Of a DNA stretch of 64,000 bases, positions 31,701 through 45,018 are shown piece after piece. Each line of letters opens with the position of its first letter. The stretch's first letter is position 1. Position numbers and translations under genes: made by a program. The DNA is from Ophiostoma sp. CBS 140.51 (taxonomy: Eukaryota; Ascomycota; Sordariomycetes; Ophiostomatales; Ophiostomataceae), in assembly GCA_029298735.1 (NCBI GenBank), contig JANSLP010000077.1, positions 56,933 through 120,932 of the forward strand, read 5' to 3'. The notes under the pieces were generated by a model. It had not been told where the DNA came from and ran no database searches. It saw nothing but the letters and a program-made list of their open reading frames with translations.

Positions 31701-34394
31701 ATGGCCGACGATGCGGCCCGGCAGGCCCTACGGCTGCCTCGAGAAGAGGCCGCTGTCAACCAGGGTGAGTTGCACCTGCACCAGCCGTGCCCAGATCGAC
31801 TGTCGCCGAGAAGACCTTCGATATTTAACATGCCTCATAGGTCTCGAGGAGCTCTCTCTGACCCCAGAAGCTGGGCAGCCACCACCAAGGCCAATGCCTC
31901 CAGCGGCTTCCTCAACAAGGATTATCAGCGACGGCATTGTGTCCGTAGATATCACAGCAAGATTTACTGCTGCGGCCGCAAGTACGTTCATGACCTCTCC
32001 CGTTCTTGCACGGCATATGCAAATGCTAACATTTTATAGCTCTCGAGCCGGGAGAACTGATCAAGGATGGCTATTTTACACTCTTCGAGTCCGTGGGTGC
32101 ATTGGAGGTAAGATTTACTCCGAGAGAAACTCTTACCTGCTGTTTGTGTCCTAACATTACCTTTTAGATCATGGACCCGAAAATGGACAGTGGTTGTGTC
32201 TCGGCAGAGGAACTTGTGGATAACGACCACCAGCAGATTATGCGCTCACTGCTACCAGCCGAAGTGATTGGCATAATTGACCAACTGTTATGTTTAGAGG
32301 TACGTTCGTAAAATATCATCCTCATTCATCTTGTTGTGTCCTAACAGTTCGTGTTAGATGGCATGGCATCTTGGTTATCCGCTGTCGCAAACGCTCCTGA
32401 CGAGCATCTACATGACCGGCATACTCATCCCTACCCCCCGAGGGTTGTATGAGGCGGACTATATGCGGAGAAACAGCGCTGAGGGCATCAAGCGATCCCC
32501 AGCTCACGCCATACTTCGAGCATACTGTATTGCTCTGATCAAGACGGTTTCAGACATCCTCATCAGTTTCAAGAGCGAGTTGTACTTTGAGGAAGAGGAC
32601 ATCGCGACCAATACCTATCATTTGCCGATGCTCGAAGATGTCAGCCGCGAGGAGATTCGTCAGGTGCTGCAGGAGGCACGGGCGGCCATCGTCGACGTCG
32701 GAGACGGATGGGCGGAGAACGTGTCTCTGGCCCTAGAAGCTCGCCTTGAGTTCCGTGAAACGTTTCTCACGGCCATAGAGCTGGCAGAGTTACGGATCTC
32801 GCCAGACTCACTCAAAGTCCCATGGACACAAATGGCAGACGCCGTCAAGAACATCAACGAATCCCACCACCTGGGAACCGCAGTCCCAGCAGCCTTTAAT
32901 ACAAAAATGCAGGGTCTCCTAGCAAGCACAATGCCGCCACGACCCATTGTGCAGCCTAGTTTTGAAGAGGCCGTTGATCATTGGTCTCGACTCTGCAAGG
33001 ATGGCGCCGAGGTAGTGGACATTCTCAAATACGAGGATCCTCAAAGTTTACTGGTATGTCTCCCTGACCACCGCCATGTGATTAGAAAGAATTAAAGCTG
33101 ACTTTTGTTGCAGAACTTTGTCCTCACATTCCAGGCCAAGAAGCCACAGCCACTTGGTTACATACGGGTTCTCATCCAGAGTCTCATTTTTGCTGATAAC
33201 ATCATGCTCGGTCAGCACAGTATACGCCAGATCATGGATGATGACCTATCGATCGTGGTGCTCCCGGCAAACCTCCTGCTTGATCCGATCAACAACGAGA
33301 TAGAAGTCGTCAAGGACCCGCGATTTGCTCTTGCCAAGCAGATGGAGGAGTTCCGGGTACGCTCTTTCCCAGCCTATCTGGAGACGTTCCGCATACTTTG
33401 TCAGAACCGTAGTCGTTCACGGCGTATGCTGTGCCACATTCTCCAAGATTGGGAGCAGGTCCAGATGGACGTGGAAGACATTGACGGACTTGCGCAGTCA
33501 ACGCTGGAGGAGGTCCCCGGAAACAGCCTCCTTGCCGGCCGTGAAGAGGGCGGCAAGCCGCTACCGCTTTCATCGTGGGCCTTCCTCTACAAGATTCGCC
33601 TGATGGAATGGGTGGTGCAGCTGGGGTTCGAGTTGGAAGTGTACCAGGCAGACGAGCTGGCCGGCATGTACTGGTATCTCTGCTATCTTGCTAAACGAAG
33701 AGTGGCGCACTGCGATAGAATCCGGGGCTTCACACTGCGCAGCCTTGGCGAGATGCGGCAAAGGGCTGGTGGCAGGGCTTTACCAGGCGATCAGGAGGCT
33801 GTGGTGGCTAGATCGCTGGCGTTTTTGAGAACACAGATGCTTGAGGCATCGGTTACATGGGAGCTGGCCGATGCACTGTCCTGCTTGTACGCAGCCTTGC
33901 ACCGGACGGGACTTCTCAAGACCCCAGTGCGGCCTTACAGTACAGACGAGCTGCGGTATGAGCTCCGCATGAGGCCCTTTGCGGCCATTGGCCTCCCCCA
34001 ACTCCCAAAGTTTGAGGAATTTCAAAAAGAGGCCCAGCAAAGCACTTCCAGCATCATGGCCATACTGGATTATGCGGAAAAGGCCATCGGCGGCGCCAAG
34101 AAGGGCTGCGAGGCGTTGACCCGCTTCACCGAGGAGGAGGCCTTCTCCGCCCACCACCACGAGCGGTGGCTGTCTAGGACCAAGGGCATACACAAGTCGG
34201 CGATCTTTGCGGGCCTGGCGGTTGCATCTCTCAAAAAGGTGGTTTCCCGTGTGGAGAAGGACGGCGGAAGCGTGGGCAACGGAGCAGAAAATGATGTTGG
34301 AGTAGAGGCACTGAAGCTGACGGCTCAGGTGCCCAAGCCCGACAAGTGCTATCACGAGTGGTGGATCGTCCCCAAGGTGGCACCAGCCAAGTAG
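31701..34394 (+). CDS. mak10: NatC N-terminal acetyltransferase auxiliary subunit Naa35/Mak10
   Basis: Large scaffold subunit of NatC, which with Naa30 and Naa38 acetylates N-terminal Met-hydrophobic proteins on the ribosome. Six exons: 31701-31764, 31841-31981, 32040-32107, 32168-32299, 32358-33053, 33114-34394; phases 1, 1, 0, 0, 0; 793 aa. Donors GTGAGT, GTACGT, GTAAGA, GTACGT, GTATGT; all acceptors TAG or CAG. The family core is LIKDGYFTLFESVGALEIMD followed by PKMDSGCVSAEE (the strongest Mak10 signature, spanning the exon 3/4 join), then MAWHLGYPLSQTLLTSIYMT. The C-terminal half contains LDPINNEIEVVKDPRFALAK and ends with CYHEWWIVPKVAPAK. No break seen. It converges on the ANT1 gene. Confidence 0.94.
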
Positions 34395-34855
34395 TCATGG
34401 GACGGGCTACATTCCGTATGTGGATGTATTGGGCCATGGTCGTTATAGATTTTGTATTCGCGTAAAGGGTTAAAGCTAGATACAAAGATTTGTAGAACAT
34501 ATGAAAATATTGATACACACACCTCTCTGGGATTCACTTCCTTATTTGATATCTGCTTTCGAAGTCCATATTTACAGTCTTTCAATTTGTATTTGACAGG
34601 GGGAAAATTTACATTACAGTCTAGGTTATGCAAAAAGACACAAGGAAACAAGGAGGACAAAAGTGAGCAAGACACGCTTGCTAGACTTGAAGACGCAGCT
34701 AACTATCAAAAGCAGCATCTGAAGGGGTTACTGGAAGTTGGCGTGTAAGGGCATAAGCAAAATAGAACGCCATGGTATATATAACAGACTGGATGTTGAA
34801 ATGGTAGCCTCCTTGGTCGAGAAGAGGGTTAAACTGTCTAGAGCAGATTGTGCGT
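34395..34855. other. convergent 3' region NAA35/ANT1
   Basis: 461 nt, AT-rich, no gene seen. Confidence 0.5.
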
Positions 34856-35930
34856 CTATGACCGGATCGCCTTGGTCTTGGAACGCAGGAGGACGGTCTG
34901 GTTGTAGAGAACGTCCTTAAGGGCGAAGAGGAACGCGGCAGTGAGCACGCTCTGCGTGATCTTGGGGCCGATGCCTGTGAGAGTTAGCAGCTGTGCGCAG
35001 AGCAATACTAAACTATACCAATAATGACATGGAAAACAAAAACTTACCCTTGTAGAGACCGGCGTAGCCCTCCTCGTTGATGACCTTGCGCAGCGAAGCC
35101 GTCACACCGCCCTGCTGGCGGTCCTTGGCGACGTGCATGCGGCTCTTGACGGTGATGTACGGGTAGGTGATGCCCGTTGCGAACAGCTTACCCAGAGCAC
35201 CCAGAATAAAGGCAATGCCGGGCGTCACCGGCCGGCGCTTCTGCACAGCGTTCTTGAGCTGCTCGAACAGGGTGTACTGCAGGATGGGGTTGATGACGAG
35301 CACCAGCGCGGGCACAACGCCGGCGAACAGCGCGCGGGGACCCTCCTCACGGAGCAGGGCCAGCAGGGTGCCGATGGTCGACGGCTTCTTCTTGCTGGCA
35401 TCCTTGGCACCGGCCTCCTCATCGGCCTCAACAGCCCGCTGGCGCGTCGTCATGCGCGTGTTGACGACCCAGATGGGGTTCGTGAGGATAACAGTCGCCG
35501 AGCCGGCCAGGGCACCGGCCAGCATGGACTCGAGAGTCGTCAGCTGGCCAGCAATACGGCCAGCAACACCGGCAGCACGACGCTCAAAGACAGCGCGGGT
35601 CCATTCGTACCAGTAATAGTACACAAAGTTGGTGATGCCGATGCCAAAGATGGCCGAGTCCAGACCGGCGTACAGGCCAGCCACGCCCTCGCGGGCGACA
35701 ATGCCCTCGACAGCCTTGAGGAACGACGAATCTGCGCGCTTCGACTCGACCTGGGCACGCGTCGACAGGGTGATCAGCGGGTAGGTCAGGACAGTCGCCA
35801 GGATTCCGCCGCCAGCGCCGGCGATGGCATGAGCGACATTGTCGTTGGCAGGGGCGGTGGCGGGGACAGCCGCGGTCGAGGTTGAGGTCGTGGTGGTCTC
35901 GGCCACGGGCTTAGAAGGAGCAGGAGCCAT
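34856..35930 (-). CDS. ant1: peroxisomal adenine nucleotide carrier (Ant1/PMP47 type)
   Basis: Mitochondrial-carrier-family protein of the peroxisomal branch, expected to exchange ATP for AMP to support fatty-acid activation in peroxisomes. Exons 35048-35930 and 34856-34974; 73-nt phase-1 intron (donor GTAAGT, acceptor CTCACAG) giving LYKGIGPKITQSVLTAAFLF; 333 aa. Three carrier repeats: GGGILATVLTYPLITLSTRA, LAGSATVILTNPIWVVNTRM and LGKLFATGITYPYITVKSRM. The NPIWVVNTRM signature is characteristic of PMP47/Ant1 rather than of mitochondrial ADP/ATP carriers, and the first repeat is degenerate, as in that branch. The N-terminus is a Thr/Ala-rich tail; the second exon ends KTKAIRS. Peroxisomal location is inferred from the family. 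Confidence 0.9.
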
Positions 35931-38900
35931 GGCGACGGGTGAAACGCTTAGGCTGAAAGAATGAGTTGGACGAACGATGGCGGCGGCTGAAATGGTGATG
36001 CGATACGGGCAGAGCGCGTTGGTCGGCTGGATCGAGAGGCGGAAGATGTGGAAGATGCGGCGCTGAATACAGAAGGCCTGAAGTGGTCCGGATTGTCCCT
36101 TTGTTTGCTTTGGAGTTGCACGATCTTCTTTTTGTTGCTTGCTTTGCTTCCTTTTTTGTTCTCTCCGTTTGATTCTTCAATTGCTTTAAACGAAATAAAA
36201 ACCTTGTTTTTGCGCAAGGACAAACTGCTGACTTTTGGAGTGCATTAAGCCGGTCTAGGTAAAAGTTCCCCTTTTGGTTCCTGTTGGGGTATGCATGCGA
36301 TGGATGCCGTGCGGGAAGGCGCGACAATGACGAGGTTCGTCGCTGACCCTTCGATGCCGAGGTAACTTGGCCCCAGAACGCTGGAGCCCGGGGCAGTCCA
36401 CAGGCCCCCTGGTACCTGCCCGTGGAGGACTTTGGGGCGCTCCAGTGTTATTAGCTGGAGAGTCTGGGACTGTGGGGGAGCCGCTGAACCACTTTTACAC
36501 TGGCCCCCTCCCCTTACGGCAAGAACGATCGAAGCTCGGTTGCCAAATACCGTGCGTGTTTTCCCGAGCGTAGCGTCCATTCCATGGGTCGCTCTTTCGC
36601 ATTCTTTGTGCCGGGCCATTTCACGTGCAAATTTGGAAAGGAGCGATCAACGTCGAAAAAGTTAGACTTGCGCATAACCTCTGGTACCCAGATGACTAAG
36701 AATGGAAACTACAACTGCCCTGTTGCTGGCTCGTGAAGATGGAGTCCAAACGTTGAAGATGTAAATGAGGGAAACCTCCACACCGGCGAAGGATTCGGCA
36801 AGTTCACGAAAGCCTTTAAAGAGGAGTTTCAGAGTCATGTCTAGTCTTGCGCATTACAACTCGGCACTCATTAATGGCTAGTCTTGGAGGAGGCTTCGGC
36901 ATAGGATAGTGACTTAAGTGTCAAAGACAATGCGGCAATGACGAGGAGAAGGGGGACTGTGAAAAGTGCAAATCTTTCAATGCCATACAGAAACAGGAGG
37001 CACATTGGAACGACTGGCCTCCTCCTCGTCAATAACAGTTTTTTTTTACACGTAAGAGGAAAGCCGATGCGACGGGCTGTCCCAAAGTGTACACTTGACA
37101 ATACAATCGGTTATAGGCATGATGCATGTAAAGAGGCTCCTATAATGCATTTATGCATTGCAGATTCCCACTTCACTAACTGTCGATATCGGACGAAAAG
37201 GGCAGGCGCAAAACCGAACCGATAGGGCCTCTGAAAACTCTTTGAAAAAAAAAGTTGAAAAAAAAACTATCTCAGTTCAAGGAGGGCAACTAAGACACTT
37301 CAAACCCTGCTCTGCTCAAAAAACAATGTGCTCGAAATGGGATGGCATTGGGCATCCCTTTGTCCAACTTTGCTGGATTCTCCTAGATTCCCGCCTCACT
37401 TCTCGACGCCGGCTCAAACAAATTCGGATCAAAAATGCCATCTTTGAAAGTAAATGCCCTCCAAGTTGGCAAGTCTGGGGCATCGCGGCTCTTGTGGCGC
37501 CCACCTGTAACTCGTCACGCACGTGGTTGTGGCCTGACGTTTGGTTCTTTTTTGTCAGGTCCCGGCCAGAACGGTCTGTTCCTTTGCTACGAGAATGGGG
37601 AGCTGAAAATCAAAGAAATAAAAATTGGTAAAATAAATTGTCAAAAAAACACATGGCGAAGATGAATTTTTCTACTTACTCAGACCTTCTAAGCCCTGTT
37701 CGTTCACTATCCAATCTCCTTTTTTGGATGCCACTGTTTTTGGTGCAACTGATGCACGCTTAGCAAGGCTGAGGATTCAAACAACAGCCATCCTTGCATG
37801 GCTGAGCTGGGCTCCATCGAAAACTATTTCTTTTGTGTTTACATCCTCAGAAATATCAGAAGAACATTTTTCGCCGTTTAGACTACCTCAACCTTCAAAC
37901 ATTCGTGTTGACGTGTGCAGGCCAGCTTCAGAGACAAAGAAACCCCCCCCGATGCCTAAAAAAGGACTGTCTTGTTCTGAATCACCGCCTCTTTTGGGTC
38001 CAGCAGTGCCTTTCACACATAGGACTCGGGCGTCTTTGGGATTGCCCGATTTCTCATTCTCCGCTGAAATACGACTTACATGCACCTACCTGTCCCTTCA
38101 ATTCAAAGGACTTTTGCGTCGGCACAACCCATGCCCGGTTGCCACCTGCGGTTCCAAGCTACTACAAAACTTGTTTTTAGCTCTACAACCTCGCCTACCT
38201 CGAAGGAAAACGGGCCACATCCTTATCGTCAACATTTGGATGGTGGGTGAGGCCTTTTGTATTCGGAGGGGGAAGCAGTTGTTGTGCCGTTGTGAACTAC
38301 TGCTGCTCCCATTTCTCCCAAGTCTCTGGTAATGGCGGGTCCCCCAAGCCCGCGTTATTGTTCGCCGCCACCAACCGTCAAGTCGGTTCTGGTCTAACAA
38401 CCTCAAGCGTCTCAAAAGCGTCCCAAAGACGTGGCAAACGACCCTGATGTGGGAGCCAGTGGCGAACTGGTGTATCCCATTTCCGGGAATTTCTGGTGTC
38501 GTCGTTTTTCAGGGGGGGCGAAAGAATTAGATTTTCTCCTTTGATTCGACTATGTGTTTTTGTGTCGTCTGAATTGGTGTGCACTGCCTCCAGCCACAAA
38601 GGACCCTCGCAAGGTGTTCCAGAACACGTTACTGCGGGTTCGACTTTGCAAAGCGGCACCGGAAGAGGGAGTGGGGGAGATACAGCTACAAGCAATCCGC
38701 GCCGTCTTGCCTGTATTCAGTCCGTACCTGAGACCGGCCGGTGGGCACTGCCCAAACCCACTTGTCAAGTACCGGCATGAAAAAAGGGACTCGTTCCTTA
38801 TTCTGTCCTGTCCTTTGCAGTGTCGACGTTGTACCGCACCTTTAGCCCCTCCTTTGTATTCCTTCCGGCGCTTCGATTTCCTTCTTTGCCATCCTCCTCC

Positions 38901-41900
38901 CTTTTCTTTCCGCCCTTTTCGTCATCCGATCAGCGTCTCTGGAGGCCTTCCTTGGGATGACTGAGAGCAGAATTGACGAATAGAGATCATTGGTGAGGTT
39001 CCGGCAGACATAGATCTGTGCCCTTCCTTTAACCAGTCGCATCCTCCAGTCACTGGCAAGAAGCCCCGGAAGTCCCCGTGAAGCTTTCAAGCCAGGTACC
39101 TTTTTGAAGAATTTCTTCTGCATTTGCCTCCGGAGCACTTGGCGATGCACGCTCCCACCGAGACAGCCCCCCCATCGGTGCTTCATTTCTGAATATCATC
39201 AGGCCCACTCCCCAACAGTCCCTGTCCTATGGGAGGCACACTCGGACACCCCTCCTCGCTGCCATCTTCCCAATAGGAGCGCACGATACACAGGATGCGA
39301 AAGATGCAAACGATGCGAACCTGGATGTAATGCGAAAGTTCGCTCACGCGACCGAACAGGACGTTGCTGACCTTTGCGACCCCTTCGAACCTTTCGGTCC
39401 CTTTGACTCTTACTGCATTGCACGTGGCCAAGACTTAACCTCTTCTGCCTGAACTCTATTGTGGAATGATCGCTCGCATCTATCCGGGGCGTGTGTGTAA
39501 AAAGGCTAGAATTCGATGCGGCCGTGCATTTGTTGGTATCGTGAACATGTACCCAAAGGGCGCAATGCATGGCGGGGCGGTACTTACTTTGTGTACTGTC
39601 AATTGCACGACATGCGGATACCTGTACATGCGTTACCTCGACACCGGTTCAATTGCGAACGCAATAACGCTTTGCAGCTGAGCCTGAGCCCCAGGACTGG
39701 GACGATTGATCGGCAGCGATGGGCCTCTGAGTTCTGGGCGGCGTGGTCTTGTTCCTGCAGAAGTAAAGGGATGCTAGGATTGCTGATTGGCATTGGCACA
39801 GCGAATAAGTTCAAAGAGCTCCTGGACTATTTACTCCGCGGAGGCGTTCTTGTTGTTTTTGTTGGACGTATATGGGTGAGCAGTATCAAGATGGTTGCTA
39901 GTTGTTGGCTAGCTTTGGCATCCCGCATAAGTCGGAACCGCATTTGAGGTACTAAATCCTGATTTCTGAATGCTCTATGACACGTCGACGCAAAAAAATA
40001 CTAGATCTGGTTGTGCTCTAGAAGCAAATCATATTTCTGTGCTCGTGTGTTTAGTCTCGTCCAATTATCAAGTCTTGTCTCGATGTACTCCGTGCCCAAT
40101 GTGGATGTCGTACATCGCATAATTCTCTGTATGCCGTATTTATATCGGGCCGCTCAATTCCATAAGACGGCTACTGAGGGTTCATTCAATGCAACCTCAA
40201 TTGCAGTGGACGACGGTTCTATTTTTGGACCAGTAGTAATACCGATAGTATTATGTGGAGCATGGGAGTTATATGCGTGCAACAAATGAGGGCAGAGGCC
40301 CAGGCGCTTTAATACAGGCGTGTTTTGGGTGGACTTAGATCAGAAGAAAAGAAACGAAACAAAGCGGCCTGTCTTGTTTAAACGTTGACTGGCTTCACAC
40401 ATGCGACCCCTGTGCAGAGCCGGCGGCTGGAAGATCGACGTGAAGCCGGGCGCACTTTCCTTGTCGTGGGCAAAATAAGACAGGCGCGCAAGTGCAAGTG
40501 CTACGGAAAGAAGTGGGAGTTGTCAAGTGCCAAAAAGAGACAACTGGAAAAAAGAAAACAGAAGGTACGACTCTGCGCTCGAGGGAGCCTCCAAAAGCCT
40601 CGAACAAAGCTACCCCGGAGTTCGCGAGGAAAAAAAAAAACAGGAAAATCGCATACTAGATTCTAGGGAAGAAGCGAACACGAATTTATACAAAAGTACC
40701 TGCTTAGGTAGCCTTTTCTTTGTCTCTCGTCGCCCGCCCGAGTCAGTATCAATGACAGCCGCATTTTCCCATGTTGTCGTTGTTTTCTGAACAGCTCAGG
40801 AAGAAACAAGCAGACCAAGCAGAAAAGGACTCTTGGCCAGGCAGGTGCGAAAAGAAAAAATACAGAATAGGAAGGAAAGAAGGCGAGGAAGGCACCTGCT
40901 CTTTCACAGCAGCCAACAGACAAGGCTCTTTTGTTGTTCCTGCGGCCGATTGCTCCTGCCCGCTCAACACCTGCTCATCGGGCGCCAGATAAACTCATCC
41001 ACACTACAACGTACCGGATCACCAACAGAGACCCCTCGAACGTCACCAAAAAATAACCAACAGGATACACCCCACGGAAAGACAAAAACACCTAAATCAA
41101 CGTTCCGCACAAGGGACGCGCACGCGCGTGTCATCTAGGGGGAAAAGAAGCAACTTGCAGCAGCTCCATTGCGGCTCGGGTGCGTTTTATCAGCTGGCCC
41201 GGCGACGCCGCCGTTTCCTGCTCGATTGCTGCTGCAGCCTTTTCTGCCTCACATCCTTACCGCAGCTTCTCCTGGCGCGGTCGATATCCTTTAGCTTCCA
41301 GAGGTAAAGTTACTTCACCCGCTACCTGTGCTGCTCTTTCGAGCCCGCCCTGGCGCTTTTGAGTCCGGCGTTGCTCACTCCACCGGCGATATCTTGACAC
41401 AACGTCTGTATCCGCCACCGGTGTCGCCACAAGTATCGCGGAACGACAACGCTCACTAGGACGAGAAGCGCGAAGGCTTGCGAGTCGACAACCCCTGCCA
41501 GGGTGCGTCTGGATGTCCAATCTAGCTACACGCCCCCTCCTTCTCGACGAAGCTTAGAGAAAAAGAAGCCGCCACAGCATGGCTAGCCACGTGTGGACGA
41601 CGTAGCTGTGAATACTTGTCGACATCCGCAGCCTTCATTCTCCTCCGCCGTCGCGAGACCCAGCTATCGTCTCGTCCGTGGTGGCCGTCGCCTCTCAAAG
41701 AACTTTTGTGGTTTCCTGTTTCCTGTTATTACTTTCTGTTTCTCCAGTTGGGCATTCCTCTTTCCGTGGAGCTTCAAAAGCTCCTAATTTATCTCTTTTT
41801 TATCTTCCCTGCTCGCTCTTCTTTTTGGATCCTCTTTTTTCTTCTTTTTCGTTTCTTTTTTCCTTCTTTTTCTACTTCACCTCGACACCCTGCCTCCTTG

Positions 41901-42119
41901 TTTATCCTCTGCCCCATCCCCCTCCTCATCCTCTGTCATCCTCCATTTCCAATTCCACATATTGGCCTGTGCCTTTTTCCTCTATGTTTGTTTGTTTGTT
42001 TCTTTTTTCTCTTTTTCTTCTTCTGCACAACAAGAGAATCGCGGCTATTGTTCCCTGTTTTTTTCTGTTCCACAGCTTAGCCTTGCCCTGTCGTTCTCCC
42101 ATATGAGCAATTTGTCGCG
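35931..42119. other. 6.2 kb gene-free stretch upstream of ABP2
   Basis: I could support no protein, tRNA or 5S gene here on either strand. The first 0.7 kb is the ANT1 promoter, with CACGTG at 36622-36627. The middle (36.7-41 kb) has mixed composition, many stops and only unconvincing frames (37158-37631, 37724-38332, 38554-38964). About 41.65-42.06 kb is a pyrimidine-rich leader for ABP2, and a further CACGTG is at 41588-41593. It could hold a long spliced leader, a regulatory region or a non-coding transcript; the sequence alone does not say. Confidence 0.5.
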
Positions 42120-45018
42120 ATGCAAACTACAGCCAGTGGCCTCTTCGCGGCCCAGTCGGCACCCACGTCTGCTCCAGCTTCAATAACGAGTGCCGGAGGG
42201 CAGCCTCCACTATCAGCATCCAATCTCGGCGCTGTCTCCGGACATCACCAACATCATCAACAACAGCAGAACATCAGACGTGCCGTCTTGCCAGACCGCA
42301 TCGTCACCGCAACCACCATTGAAGATGCCTACGTCTCCTTTATTCTCGCTTGCAACCCGGCTGTATCGCCGTCAACAGACACTACTGCTCTGCGTGAGGC
42401 TTTCCGCACACCGCCGCGGAGTGATGGCAAGAGCTTCAGCATCTTCACACTCTACCAGCTGATCTGCCAGCTTGAAGAGCGTGAGATCAAGACCTGGGCA
42501 GAGTTGGCCCTCAAACTGGGCGTCGAGCCGCCCGACCAGGACAAGGGACAAAGCTCTCAGAAAATTCAGCAGTATGCCGTTCGCCTGAAGGTAAGTCGAG
42601 CAAGTCGTATAAACCGTAGCTTTACCCCTATTTCGCGTGCCATTTCCCGTCCTCGTTCTAGAGTACGTTACTCACATTACCCCACAGCGCTGGATGCACT
42701 CGATGCACGTCAATGCCTTCTTCGACTATCTTATGGATCGGCCCCATCCCTACTGGACTAACATCCCTACGAGCCCATACCCCGTCAGCGAGCACCTTCG
42801 CGATGGTGTCGCTGCCAAAGACGACATGGCTCTTCGGGCTCTGATCCCGGAAATAAAACCGAGACGCGGCCGCCGGCGGCCCGACGACGAAGCAGACCAG
42901 GACCTCCTCAACAACCAGTCACCATCACAACGCCCTCGCCTAGACGACTACGTCGATGACCTTTCAGCCCCGAGTTCCAATGTGTCATCGGCCGGTCGGT
43001 GGTCACCACACCCGGACAGCAGAACCGAATTCGGCTTCCCCCTCTCCCACGCTCAACAAACTGGGCAGCACCTATCACCACCGGAAATTGGTGGGCTCGA
43101 CCACAGCCACCTTCAACCGTCAGCCCCTGGTGCAAGCTGGTCAGCTGGCCTCGACGGTATGAACACGCCGCTGTCGGCATACCCACAGTCGGCCATTACA
43201 CCGTCGACCAGGATGAATTATTGGGGCGACGAGCCAAAGTCGGCCATCACAGGGTCTTCGGGACAGTCTTCTCGTCGCCCAGGTCGCCGGCATGGTGCTA
43301 AAGTTGTATCTTCTGCCTGGCGGAGTAGCGGGACTGGCGGCTCGGGTAAGACACGTGGACGGCCCCCTATTAACCGCAATGGAAACCACCACAACATGCC
43401 GTCGTCCAGTTCTCAAGAAACTACTTTCCACCAAACATCGGTGGTTGACCGCACAGTGACAGCGTTTCCTCCGGCGACGTCTTCGTATGCTTCTCACATG
43501 GAGCCTACCACAGCTGCTCCACTTTCAACAATGCAACTGCCCGAGATGTCTTCAATGCCTACACTAGGCGGTGTTCCCACGACTTCGGCTGTGCCCCCGC
43601 CGATTCCTCTACTCACGTTGTCTGACAATATGAGCCCGCCTTCTACCACGACTTCATCGAGCAGTGGCCGCCCGGGTCACTTATCTTTGCAGGTTCCTCC
43701 AAGGCAAGGAGCCGAAGTGCGTTTGGCTTCTCCTCCAATGCAAAACATGTCCGGTGATATGAATGGCTTTGGTATGCACTCCTATACACCTCCGAGTACC
43801 AGTGCCGCCTCCGACAAGTCCTTGCCTCTGACCAGTTACGACCCAGCCGCCCTTGACCTTCCACTCTCCATGCATTTTGTACCGGATGCGACCAGCCATC
43901 ACAGCCAGACACCGAGCCTAGCCGATACTCACTCACCGGCAACAGCTACAAATGTTGGCACTGGAACAACAGGTGCAACTTCTGTGACGCCGGAGATCGC
44001 TACAGATGGCCTTATTGATAAGAGCCTAGAACGGACGAACAAGCACAACGAAGGCCGCCCATTACCAAAGGCAACACCCCGGCCGCCGCCTGTATACAGC
44101 GTGCACTTTGGCACGGGGGCGCCTGCCGACCGCACAAACATTGACGAGGTTGAGGCTTACTTCATGACTGAGGTTTTTGCAGCTGCTTGGTACGACGAGA
44201 ACGACCAGCGAATTCCGCCATGCAGCGTGGAAGAGGCTGGTGCTCTTGTCGACATCGTCATTGAGGATCTGACCAAGGGTGCTGCGTGCAAGGAGGCCTT
44301 TCTTATCAACCTGGCTGCACTTGCTGGTGGCAAGATCCTCATGGCGAACACCGATGCACGCATCAAGCGTCTCGAGCAGACTCCTGAATACACCAAGTAC
44401 GACTTTAGCTGGGAGCTTCGTTTCGGCGACGTGTGTGGCCAGTTCAACATTATCGAAGTGGTCGAGCATGCGCGTTGGAAGAAGATGACGACAGAGGTCA
44501 AGGCATCCGTGGCCCGTGCTGTTGGCCTCAAGACTGAGGCCGAAGAGCGCGCCCAGCAACCACAACCCCCAGCGCGGAACCAGGGATCTACCAACATCCC
44601 GACGACCTTGGAAAGCGGCCAGATGCGCTTCCCCATGCAGAGCCAGAATCTCAACGCGGCTGGCCGCTACGAGGGTCTACCGCCCGGAACAATTCTCGCC
44701 ATCAATCCTGGCATCCAGAACTACCCTCGCTCAACAGACTTCATGAGCAGTGGTATCAATTATGGAATTCCACTCGGTGCACAGTCCTCTACTGCTGGCG
44801 GTGCTACGGCTTCCGTTGGCGGTAGGACACCGGGCAGCAGTTCTGGAAACCCCAATACCCAAAACGATGATGCGGCTCTTGCTGCTCTCTGGGAGAGGAA
44901 GTACCGGGACTTGTTGCACCTTCTGTACAAGCGAGACCGTCAGCTGGACCGCACTCGCTACGCCGTGCTCAAGGGCATCCAGAAAACCTACGAATATGAT
45001 GATCTCGGCGACGTTTGA
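42120..45018 (+). CDS. abp2: ARS-binding protein 2 (Abp2 family)
   Basis: Homologue of the fission-yeast protein that binds AT-rich replication-origin (ARS) DNA. Exons 42120-42590 and 42688-45018; 97-nt phase-0 intron (donor GTAAGT, acceptor CCACAG); 933 aa. N-terminal Gln/His stretch (GHHQHHQQQQNI), then the Abp2 domain: TIEDAYVSFILACNPAVSPS, FSIFTLYQLICQLEEREIKT, and across the splice junction YAVRLKRWMHSMHVNAFFDY with LMDRPHPYWTNIP. A basic patch (IKPRRGRRRPDDE) follows, then a KTRGRPP AT-hook-like element (about residue 400). A second conserved block near 640-790 contains INLAALAGGKILMANTDARI and ends the family-specific part. Ser/Pro/Thr-rich linkers fill the rest; the C-terminus is LLHLLYKRDRQLDRTRYAVL. 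Role in origins in this organism is inferred. Confidence 0.87.

Noticed and set aside
35133..35885. 250-codon frame antisense to the ANT1-type carrier
   Set aside because: Codon-bias shadow; the minus-strand carrier has three intact repeats.
37724..38332. 202-codon plus-strand frame in the gene-free stretch
   Set aside because: Begins at TTG, composition looks random, no recognisable domain.
1977..41593. CACGTG hexamers at 1977, 30022, 36622, 41588 and 59813 as a shared regulon
   Set aside because: About six such palindromes are expected by chance in this amount of non-coding DNA; only the extended TCACGTGA at ATP15 is kept as a feature.
42120..42761. ABP2 exon 1 read through to a stop at 42761
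   Set aside because: The sequence after 42590 is an intron: GTAAGT donor, CCACAG acceptor, and the Abp2 domain continues only after splicing to 42688.
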